NCBI GenBank assembly: GCA_023416335.1
Contig: JAEZHY010000090.1
Coordinates: 35,493 to 99,492 of the forward strand
Reading direction: 5' to 3'
Length of the DNA stretch: 64,000 bases
DNA from: Pseudomonadota bacterium
Lineage (GTDB): Bacteria; Desulfobacterota; Syntrophobacteria; Syntrophobacterales; Syntrophobacteraceae
Shown here: positions 54,993 through 64,000 of the stretch, one piece after another
Position numbering within the stretch: the stretch's first letter is position 1
Layout of the letters: every line of letters begins with the position of its first letter
Program-made: the position numbers and the translations under genes
The notes under the pieces: generated by a model
The model's input: only the letters and a program-made list of their open reading frames with translations
What the model was told of the DNA's origin: nothing
The model's database searches: none

Positions 54993-55931
54993 CTAGGAAG
55001 ACTTGTAGAAAGGAGTGGACTTATCCCAGAAATTGGGCTCGCTGCATCCGATGCAGGGATGTCCGGCCTGTACGGGCCAACTCGTACCGTCGTTCCACTT
55101 TACGGTCGGGCAGTTGTTGTACGTTTCGGGGCCTTTGCACCCAACCTGGTACAGGCAGTAGCCTTTGCGGGCTTCTTCGGAGTTGAAGTTGGTCACGAAT
55201 TCGCCGTTTTCAAAGTGAGACCGTCTTGGGCACTGGTCGTGAATGGTCTTGCCGTAGGCAAAAAGAGGACGTCCCTTGTCGTCGAGGTCGGGAAGCTTTC
55301 CGAACATGAGGTAATTTACAACGGTTCCGACAAGGTTGATCGGGTTCGGGGGGCAGCCAGGGAGATTGACCGTTTTGATTCCGGTCACTTCGCTGACGCT
55401 CTTGGCCCCCGAGGGGTTCGGAGCGGCGGCCGGGAGTCCGCCGAAGGAAGCGCAGGTCCCGATACAGATCGTGGCCAGGGCCTTCGGAGCAACTTCCTTA
55501 ATGGTCGCGAGCATCGTCTTGCCGCCAACGGTACCGAAAGCACCATCCTGAGCAGTCGGGATTGCGCCGTCAGCGATGAGGATGAACTTGCCCGCATTCT
55601 TGGTCATGGCATCGTGCAGGGATTTTTCGGCAGCCTCGCCGGAAGGCGCCATGATCGTTTCGTGATAGTCGAGGGAGATAATATCGAGAACCAACTCGTC
55701 GATCCAGGGATAGGTTGTGCGCAGGGCGCTTTCCGCACAACCTGTGCACTCTGCCATAGCGAGCCAGACAACAGGCGGACGGGGTGCATTCGAGAGTGCA
55801 TGTGCTACTCTTGTTACGAAAGAAGAAGATAGACCCATCGTTGCGGTGAGAATAGTGCAGTACTTCATGAAATCTCTTCGTGAGATTCCCTTCCGCTCCA
55901 ATCTTTCTTCCAGACCGTTTCCTTGACTCAT
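54993..55931 (-). CDS. [NiFe] hydrogenase small subunit with Tat signal
   Basis: 312 residues. Tat signal RRDFMKYCTILTATMG. Cluster ligands visible in CTGCAESAL, CIGTCASFGGLPAA, CPPNPINLVGTV, HFENGEF...CLYQVGCKGPETYNNC and HPCIGCSEPNFWD. The C-terminus ends at FYKSS with no membrane helix, so the enzyme is soluble in the periplasm and probably passes electrons to a cytochrome c3. GGAGG precedes the ATG. It is the first gene of its operon. Confidence 0.95.
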   Translation of the reverse strand: MSQGNGLEERLERKGISRRDFMKYCTILTATMGLSSSFVTRVAHALSNAPRPPVVWLAMAECTGCAESALRTTYPWIDELVLDIISLDYHETIMAPSGEAAEKSLHDAMTKNAGKFILIADGAIPTAQDGAFGTVGGKTMLATIKEVAPKALATICIGTCASFGGLPAAAPNPSGAKSVSEVTGIKTVNLPGCPPNPINLVGTVVNYLMFGKLPDLDDKGRPLFAYGKTIHDQCPRRSHFENGEFVTNFNSEEARKGYCLYQVGCKGPETYNNCPTVKWNDGTSWPVQAGHPCIGCSEPNFWDKSTPFYKSS

Positions 55932-56541
55932 AGATACCTCCTAGGCCATCCAATTCAAGCATTTATGTTTCGCGATACCTGCGCCATGCAACCTACACGT
56001 TTTTAATTGAAGTGCGTAGATAATGCAATATTTTTAGCTATGCATTCAGGACAGAGAGTGCACAATTCGCACTACCAACTTGAAACTTATGTCACAAATT
56101 ATTCCTGCTAACGGATTCCAGACCGGCGAACGAGGTTATAACCGAGCAAATCGAAGAATTGAAGCAAAAACAAGAGGCAATTACGCAATATTCGTCAATA
56201 ATCCTGGAAATTTACAAAAATGCTGAAAATCACACATACGGCCCGCACTGTACCGCCTTTCTCTCACTGCGGACAATCGGCTCCCCCTGCAGAGCGATTC
56301 AAGAAAAGCAGCCCATCGGCCCTGGCGTCTTGAACAAAGTTGCAGGTATTTTCCGTCTTGTACAAAAAACCTCATCCACCAGGGAATGCATTCGCATCTG
56401 TCTGCTCCCCTCCCGGGTGAGACATCTTCGAAGCCGGTCCGTGGGGAAGAAAATGAAATAGGATTTGTCGACCGACGTGTGTTTACAAAAACGGTAAGGA
56501 TGAGACAGGCAAGGTCGATCGGGGTGCGGCCACGCAAAAAA
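55932..56541. other. Region upstream of the hydrogenase operon
   Basis: About 610 bp. No credible gene on either strand; a plus-strand frame near 56159 has no ribosome site. Minus-strand TTGCAT (56023-56028) and TAAAAA (56000-56005) at 17 bp are a weak promoter candidate. No sigma-54 GG-N10-GC site seen. Confidence 0.4.
56000..56028 (-). promoter_or_regulatory. Weak sigma-70-type promoter of the hydrogenase operon
   Basis: TTGCAT and TAAAAA on the minus strand with a 17-bp spacer, start near 55992, about 60 nt before the Tat signal start codon. Confidence 0.3.
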
Positions 56542-56569
56542 AAGGGGAACAGCCGAAGCCGTTCCCCTT
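56536..56569 (-). terminator. Rho-independent terminator of ftsH
   Basis: On the minus strand AAGGGGAAC-GGC-TTCG-GCT-GTTCCCCTT folds as a 12-bp stem capped by a TTCG tetraloop, then eight T residues. It starts 22 bp after the ftsH stop. Confidence 0.9.
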
Positions 56570-56590
56570 ATGCAAAAGCAGGGTTAGTGC

Positions 56591-58525
<1,935 letters not shown>

Positions 58526-58693
58526 ATTGTGAAGCCTCCTTAGACTTTCATATAAGCCGTTGCCCACCCTCAGTAAATAGCAAACCGCGGGCCGGCGGCG
58601 TACGAAAGGGGGTAACGCAAAATTATCACTCATCTCTTCCGGTATGTCCAGTAACTACGGGCGGCATTTGGAAAAAATGTTTGAGAAGCCGCA
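58526..58693. other. Short intergenic region
   Basis: About 168 bp between ftsH and the MFS gene, no feature beyond the ftsH ribosome site at 58535-58541. Confidence 0.4.
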
Positions 58694-59980
58694 TCAGGCA
58701 AGCGTTCTTTTTCCGACCGCAACGGCCCGGAAAAGCAAACCAAAGGAAACGGCCCCCACCGCATTCAGCAGAGCGGTAATCAAAAAACCCGCCTGAAAAC
58801 CCAATTCCCGTGTCACGAAACCCATGACCAGACCACTGAGCATCATTCCTATATATATACACGTATTATACCCACCCATGGCAAGCCCTCGGGAATCCGC
58901 GGGAACGACCTCCGAAATCAGCGCTCCGACAGCGGTGAAAGCCACCCCCATACTGATCCCCATCAGGAAGGCACTGGCCAGGAAGTATGGCAGCGAGCCG
59001 GAAAGCCCGATTCCCGCGATTGCGGCCGAGTAGCCGAGCAAGCCTGATAGTACGAGTTTGCTGCGGTCCCGGACCCTGTCGCTCAGGTGGCCGAAGGGAA
59101 TCCGACAAACCGCGTTCACCAGGGCCTGCGTACCGAAAATAAGTCCTATTCTGCCGACGCCCACTCCCTTATCGCTTGCGTGGAGGGAGACGAAGGTAAC
59201 GAATACGCCGAGTCCGAAACAGCTTATGAGCGTTACCAGCCAGCAGGCAAGCAGGGCCCTGTTTCTCAGAAGTTCTCGAAAGATCGTTCTGCTGCCCCTC
59301 CGGACCACTCCGTTATGGTGCGACGGATTCTTACGCCTCGGCAAACATCCGACCACGATCCAGAACATTACAAAGGCAATGATACCCGAGATACCGAACA
59401 CCCATTCGAAGCTGAAGAACTGGCCGGCAAATCCGCCCATCGCAGGCCCGAGGCTCATTCCGCCGTACATGGCCATCGTGTACCAGCCGTATGACCGCCC
59501 AAGGTGCGTCTTTGGCGATATATCGGTGACAAAGGACATCATCGTGGGAGCGAAAGCGGCAATTCCGGCACCGGAAAGAACATACACTCCCATCATCTGG
59601 AGAGGGGTGCGGCAGAAGCCCAGAAGTAAGGAACCTATGGCGGAAACGAGAAGGCCCGAAAGTATCAGGCGCTTGCGGCCGAGCCGGTCGGACATGATTC
59701 CGAGCGGCAGACAGAGAAGCCCCGCGGCAAGCATGAAAGATGAGGTGATGATTCCGACTTGCAGATTGTCCGCTCCGAGGGAGCGGGCAAACAGGGGCAG
59801 AATGGGGATTCGCATATATGCCCCGGAGTAACATCCGAAACAGACCGCACAGGAAATCAGGAGCAGGGAACGATAGGACGCGAAAGAACCGTACGGAGAC
59901 GATGGAGCAGAAACCGCGTCCCGCAGGCCCGGTTCCCCCTCGGCTGTTATAAGTTTGGCCGCAGGCCGGCTTAAATCCAT
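58694..59980 (-). CDS. MFS transporter, 12-helix
   Basis: 428 residues from ATG 59980 (MDLSRPAAKL; GGAAGA upstream); an in-frame ATG at 60040 adds 20 residues without support. About 12 membrane helices. GIMSDRLGRKR between helices 2 and 3 is motif A, and FGHLSDRVRDRS is its repeat in the second half. Substrate unknown. It sits downstream of the NifA-type gene on the same strand with a 150-bp gap. Confidence 0.86.
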   Translation of the reverse strand: MDLSRPAAKLITAEGEPGLRDAVSAPSSPYGSFASYRSLLLISCAVCFGCYSGAYMRIPILPLFARSLGADNLQVGIITSSFMLAAGLLCLPLGIMSDRLGRKRLILSGLLVSAIGSLLLGFCRTPLQMMGVYVLSGAGIAAFAPTMMSFVTDISPKTHLGRSYGWYTMAMYGGMSLGPAMGGFAGQFFSFEWVFGISGIIAFVMFWIVVGCLPRRKNPSHHNGVVRRGSRTIFRELLRNRALLACWLVTLISCFGLGVFVTFVSLHASDKGVGVGRIGLIFGTQALVNAVCRIPFGHLSDRVRDRSKLVLSGLLGYSAAIAGIGLSGSLPYFLASAFLMGISMGVAFTAVGALISEVVPADSRGLAMGGYNTCIYIGMMLSGLVMGFVTRELGFQAGFLITALLNAVGAVSFGLLFRAVAVGKRTLA

Positions 59981-60130
59981 GATTCTTCCGTTCGCACGGC
60001 AATATGAAAGGTCTTCGGAGCTGCGGACATGCAGTTGCACGGTGAGAGCTATCAGCGAAAAGAGCGGGATTGGGAGAATTAGTCCGGGTTTCTATTAACG
60101 GTGTCGATAAAGATCTTCAGCTGCGCAAAA

Positions 60131-61657
60131 TTACGCCGTACCTTTTGCCCGGAACCGTTTCGGATCGATGCCGTATTTCTCGACCTTGTACTGGATGATC
60201 CGCTTTGTCGTTCCGAGGAGGCGCGCCGCCTGGGACTGATTTCCTCGAACGTCCTTCAGTGCGTCGGTTATGAGGTCCCTTTCGAATGCGCTTGTGAGCG
60301 CTTCCAGTTTTCCACGGCTCACGCTCTGCATCCCTTCCGGCTTCATTTGAAGAGTCGGAGGCAGGTGCCACGAATCGATTGCACTTTCCTGGGACAGCAG
60401 GACGGCGCGTTCTATGCAATTCTCCAGTTCGCGGACGTTGCCGGGCCAGTGATACGACATCAGCATGTCTATAGCGCTTGTGGTGATTCGCTTTATATCC
60501 TTGCCGAATTCACGGGCGTATTTCAGGACGAAATAGTCGGCGAGGAGCAGGATATCCGGACCGCGTTCGCGGAGCGGCGGCAGGTAGACGGGAAAGACGT
60601 TCAGCCGGTAAAAAAGGTCCTGCCGGAAATTTCCCTGCCCGACCTCTTCTTCCAGGTCCCGGTTCGATGCCGCGATTACACGAACATCCACCTTGACCAT
60701 CCGGGAAGATCCCAGCGGCTGGAATTCCCTTTCCTGGAGTACACGAAGAAGTTTGGCCTGTGCGATGGGCGAAAGTTCCCCCACTTCGTCGAGGAAAATA
60801 GTCCCGCCCTGGGCCTCCTCAAAGCGTCCGCGCCTGCGGGTAATGGCTCCAGTAAAAGCGCCCTTCTCATGCCCGAACAGTTCGCTCTCGAGCAGGGTAT
60901 CGGGCATGGCCGCACAGTTCACCTGGACAAGAGGTCCGTTCCGCCGCCTGCTGTTTTCGTGGATGGCCTTGGCGACGAGTTCCTTGCCCGTACCCGTTTC
61001 ACCTGCGATCAGCACGGTGGTGTTCGTGTCGGCAACCTGGTCGATAAGGCGGAGAACTTCCTGGATCACCTTCGATCGGCCGATTATGCTCGTGGTCGGG
61101 CGCCTGGCTTCGGCGAGCATACGTCGCAGACGCCTGTTTTCTTCCTCTACCGCACGAAAATGAACCACCTTCCCCAGCAATTCGGCGACGGCGCTCAAAA
61201 TCGCGACTTCATCTCCGATTTCTTCAACCTGGTGAGCCAGTTTATCCGCTGAGAGAACTCCGACGCAACGCCCCTGATAGAAAATGGGCACGCACAGGAA
61301 TGCCAGTTCCGCCCGATTGAGAGACTTACGGGCCCCGGTCCGATCGAGGAAATGGGTCTCGTTGTCCAGGTTGGCGATCGCCAAAGGACGTCCGGTCAGG
61401 GCCACCTTGCCCGTTATGCCCTCACCCGGGCGATAGCAGATCTTTCCGGTTTCGATATCGACGCCCCTGGCAACATCGAGGTATGCCTCCCCGGTTTGAA
61501 GGTCAAGTATGGAGATCATGCCGCGCTCCATGCCGAGGCGTGCGCTCAGGATGTCCAGGGTCTCCTGGAGTTGGTCCTTCAGTTCATCCGAACGCGACAT
61601 GACTCTTGCTATTTCGTGCAGTGCCCGTAATTCAACCAGACTGAAACTATCCGGCAT
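60131..61657 (-). CDS. NifA-type sigma-54-dependent activator
   Basis: 508 residues. N-terminal GAF domain ([18 protein letters not shown]), central AAA+ domain ([15 protein letters not shown], sigma-54 contact [19 protein letters not shown]) and a Fis-type HTH ([19 protein letters not shown], close to NifA). A conserved Cys pair in the interdomain linker of oxygen-sensitive NifA is not visible. No nif genes lie in the window, so the target may be distant. The MFS gene follows 150 bp downstream. Confidence 0.92.
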   Translation of the reverse strand: MPDSFSLVELRALHEIARVMSRSDELKDQLQETLDILSARLGMERGMISILDLQTGEAYLDVARGVDIETGKICYRPGEGITGKVALTGRPLAIANLDNETHFLDRTGARKSLNRAELAFLCVPIFYQGRCVGVLSADKLAHQVEEIGDEVAILSAVAELLGKVVHFRAVEEENRRLRRMLAEARRPTTSIIGRSKVIQEVLRLIDQVADTNTTVLIAGETGTGKELVAKAIHENSRRRNGPLVQVNCAAMPDTLLESELFGHEKGAFTGAITRRRGRFEEAQGGTIFLDEVGELSPIAQAKLLRVLQEREFQPLGSSRMVKVDVRVIAASNRDLEEEVGQGNFRQDLFYRLNVFPVYLPPLRERGPDILLLADYFVLKYAREFGKDIKRITTSAIDMLMSYHWPGNVRELENCIERAVLLSQESAIDSWHLPPTLQMKPEGMQSVSRGKLEALTSAFERDLITDALKDVRGNQSQAARLLGTTKRIIQYKVEKYGIDPKRFRAKGTA

Positions 61658-62450
61658 TTTTTAACCCATTCTAAAAATTGAGCTATTCTTATTCTAATCA
61701 AGCCGGAAAGTAACGTATTTGCACAAAATTGTCACTAATTTAATCGGACGGCGCACCTTGTTCCCGTTATGTTGTGGCGGTTTCCCTCCTTTACGTTGAG
61801 GCACGTTTCCTAACCGTGCCGGCCCGGAACCGTAAATGGCGCGGTGGGGAAACCGAGCCTCAACTTTATAAGTTGCCATAACTTTGTCGGGAAACCGCGC
61901 CATGATCCTTATGAGTTGGCGTAACTTTATAATTAACTTTATGAGCTGCCAAAACTTTTGAATTGAAGTGAAACAACAGCATCGGACGTCATAGGACCGT
62001 AGGGGTGGGGGAGCGTAGCGGGGTAGGTTTTATCGTGCCCACCGGTTCTTGATCGTGGTTCGGGATCTGTTATCAAGGGAACTCAGAAGCTCCAATCAAG
62101 TTTGGACGCTTTGTTGCTGTCCGAACATTTCGTACGGCCTCTTGCACTTCTCCCCCGGATTCAAGAATCTGGACTTCCACAGAGAGTGCATCCATATCAA
62201 TCGGATTGGCCGGACGGTGGGCACGGTGAAACTTTGTGCCCACCCTACGCGACTCACCGTCTACTTATTTTTACAAACCGGCAACGGCACTGACCCACAC
62301 CTAAGCAGCTTTGGACTTTTCAGTGAAAAAAGTTTAAGTTACCCCACTGCAGCATTCCTGTTGCGAAAAATTCAATACTTATTCACGGACTATCTTTGAC
62401 TTGTCGCCGGGACTCGCCTCGGGAAGATGCGTGCCCTTCGGAGTATGCGA
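61658..62450. other. Repeat-filled gap
   Basis: No gene. Palindromic GGCACGTTTCCTAACCGTGCC at about 61800-61820, a GCGCGGTGGGGAAACCGAGCC relative (61839-61861), a GGTGGGGGAGCG...GTGCCCACC unit at 62004-62043 and GTGGGCACGG...TGTGCCCACC at 62217-62243. Confidence 0.55.
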
Positions 62451-63341
62451 ATGGTTCCGAATACAGGCCGCCTGTCGGCCTTTATCACCCTTCTCCGACC
62501 GCACCAGTACATCAAGAACGGGTTCATCTTCCTGCCATGCTATTTTGGCGGCAAGATGAAGGATATCTCCGCGCTTGCGACGGTTGTCCCCGTTTTTGTG
62601 CTGTTCTGCCTGGCTGCAAGCGCAATATATATTTTTAACGATCTTCAGGATGTCGAAATGGACCGGAAGCATCCCACCAAATGCTCCCGGCCTCTTGCGA
62701 GCGGAGCAGTCTCTCCGCGTGAAGGGATTTTCCTGCTCAGCCTCCTGCTCCTGTTATCCATTACGGGTTCCGTTTTTCTGCTCGATAACTCCGTTTTCCT
62801 GATTCTAATCTCCTACGTCGTCCTGAACGTGCTCTATTCACTCTCACTGAAGAACTTAGCCATACTGGACCTGCTCTGCGTCTCGGTTGGTTTTGTCCTG
62901 CGCGTCTTCGCGGGGACCTTTGCAATGGGAATGCACGTCAGTCACTGGCTCGTGATGATGACCTTCCTGCTGGCGCTTTTTCTAGCATTGGCGAAGCGGA
63001 GAGACGACCTGGTGATCGCGGCCGGCAACGGTGCCTCGCCCAGGAAGAGCCTGGACGGCTACAACCTCGATTTCGTATCGCTCAGCATGGTCATGTCCGC
63101 GGCGGTAACCCTGGTCACCTATATCCTTTACAGTGTCTCCCCCGAAGTCATAGCCAGAGTGGGATCGTCAAACCTCTATTTCACTTCGATTTTCGTGATT
63201 GCCGGACTGCTCCGGTATCTTCAGATAACTTTCCTGGGGCTCGGAACCGGCTCTCCGACAAGGCTGGTTCTGAAAGACACCTTCCTTCAGATTGCCATTG
63301 TCCTCTGGCTTCTGAGCTTTTATGTCCTTTTATACACATAA
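62451..63341 (+). CDS. UbiA-family prenyltransferase (DPPR-synthase-like)
   Basis: 296 residues from ATG 62451 (GGAG upstream; frame also open from 62427). About eight membrane helices. The two Asp-rich motifs are YIFNDLQDVEMDRKHPTKCSRP, with the NDxxDxxxD pattern, and the later AKRRDDL/YNLDF region. It most resembles decaprenyl-phosphate phosphoribosyltransferases of the UbiA group; ubiquinone-type activity is less likely. The epimerase gene follows 18 bp later. Confidence 0.88.
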   Translation: MVPNTGRLSAFITLLRPHQYIKNGFIFLPCYFGGKMKDISALATVVPVFVLFCLAASAIYIFNDLQDVEMDRKHPTKCSRPLASGAVSPREGIFLLSLLLLLSITGSVFLLDNSVFLILISYVVLNVLYSLSLKNLAILDLLCVSVGFVLRVFAGTFAMGMHVSHWLVMMTFLLALFLALAKRRDDLVIAAGNGASPRKSLDGYNLDFVSLSMVMSAAVTLVTYILYSVSPEVIARVGSSNLYFTSIFVIAGLLRYLQITFLGLGTGSPTRLVLKDTFLQIAIVLWLLSFYVLLYT

Positions 63342-63359
63342 GCGGAGGCAAGAGAGTCA

Positions 63360-64000
63360 GTGCTTGGTCAGGATGAAAAAGTAGTCATAACGGGAGCGGC
63401 CGGACTGGTCGGCCAGAACCTCGTTCATCATCTTCTGGAGATGGGTTTTTCAAATATCGTTGCCGTCGACAAGCACGAGCATAATTTGAAGATCCTTTCG
63501 AAAACCGCGCCCGGCGTACATACTGCGACTGCAGACCTCTCCGAACCCGGAGACTGGATGGACCATTTCCACGGGGCCAAATGCCTCTTTCTGCTCCAGG
63601 CACAGATCACCGGGACCAACTGGGAAGTATTCGAACGTAACACCGTGCGCTCGACCGAATTGACGATCAAGGCCGCTAAAGACGCAACAGTACCGTTCAC
63701 GGTCTGTATCAGTTCCTCCGTTTTGAACTCGGTTGCCCACGACGACTATGTCCGATCCAAAAAACTCCAGGAAGAGATGGTCACCGCTTCGGGGCTGAGG
63801 CATTGTATCGTCCGGCCCACCCTGATGTTCGGCTGGTTCGACCCCAAACACCTTGGATGGCTCTCCCGCTTCATGGAACGCGTTCCTTTTTTTCCCATCC
63901 CGGGGAGCGGGCGCTATGTGCGCCAACCTCTCTACATACGCGACCTCTGCAAAGTGCTGGCCTGGTGTGCGAACAACCAACCCGATGGACGGGCATACGA
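63360..64000 (+). CDS. NAD-dependent epimerase/dehydratase, 3' end outside window
   Basis: GTG start at 63360 with GGAGG eleven bases upstream; the frame is open to the window end (213 codons seen). Rossmann motif VITGAAGLVGQNL and the catalytic YVRSK (YxxxK) match extended SDR enzymes acting on nucleotide sugars or similar. It lies 18 bp after the UbiA gene, so the pair probably makes a prenyl-linked sugar or ribose-derived glycan precursor. Confidence 0.9.
   Translation, partial: MLGQDEKVVITGAAGLVGQNLVHHLLEMGFSNIVAVDKHEHNLKILSKTAPGVHTATADLSEPGDWMDHFHGAKCLFLLQAQITGTNWEVFERNTVRSTELTIKAAKDATVPFTVCISSSVLNSVAHDDYVRSKKLQEEMVTASGLRHCIVRPTLMFGWFDPKHLGWLSRFMERVPFFPIPGSGRYVRQPLYIRDLCKVLAWCANNQPDGRAY

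Noticed and set aside
56159..56461. About 100-codon plus-strand frame upstream of ftsH end
   Set aside because: No ribosome site, mixed composition and no recognisable domain.

Overview
The window looks like a chromosomal segment from a strictly anaerobic, motile deltaproteobacterium (Desulfobacterota), most like a Syntrophobacter-type syntroph or sulfate reducer. I infer this from a selenocysteine formate dehydrogenase fused into a NuoE/NuoF-type complex, a formate channel, an FNOR-CooF-CooS carbon monoxide dehydrogenase cluster, a soluble periplasmic [NiFe] hydrogenase, a sigma-54/NifA-type activator and a FlgM pair with its DVU0524-like partner. No database search was run. The species is not proven. 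No rRNA, tRNA, CRISPR array, prophage or intact insertion sequence was seen.

Layout. 1-6,460: c-di-GMP and flagellar regulation (HD-GYP protein, histidine kinase, a sigma-54-promoted small gene, a GGDEF cyclase with a small Cys-rich partner, the FlgM pair). 6,606-9,650: a minus-strand operon trpL-trpB2-(84-aa Cys protein)-queH-DUF1285, headed by what reads as a classical tryptophan attenuator. 9,874-16,575: formate metabolism, with fdhC on the plus strand behind a long leader, converging on nuoE-nuoF-fdhA(Sec). 17,309-22,437: a TPR/glycosyltransferase-like protein, an ICMT-like methyltransferase, small hypotheticals, an asparaginase-domain protein and a proline iminopeptidase. 22,683-26,516: the CODH cluster. 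27,004-33,680: VanX-like dipeptidase, a TMTC-like membrane protein, an MFS pump, a glutamine amidotransferase, and a MerR regulator preceded by a free-standing copy of its effector domain.

33,781-40,351: a tight minus-strand operon folP-glmM-coaX-ldcA-(beta-lactamase-like)-mpl joining folate, pantothenate and peptidoglycan synthesis and recycling. 41,292-47,540: a secreted beta-helix protein and a Tat-exported multicopper oxidase, divergent from an OmpR/CHASE3 two-component system, with a CATTACA-N4-TGTAATG palindrome between them. 48,284-50,201: a small membrane protein, an orphan barstar and a frameshifted DUF4288-like gene. 50,371-55,931: hydrogenase small and large subunits, maturation protease, HypC, and an ACT/PFL pair. 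56,591-64,000: ftsH, an MFS transporter, a NifA-type activator, a UbiA prenyltransferase and the start of an epimerase that runs off the window.

The redox genes fit together as interspecies electron transfer: formate and hydrogen are made or oxidised, NADH and possibly ferredoxin couple to formate through FdhA-NuoEF, and CO oxidation feeds NADH through CooF and the flavoprotein. Gene-poor gaps are filled with several families of dispersed palindromic repeats. One of these is a roughly 300-bp element with three successive hairpins, present in two near-complete copies and two partial ones.
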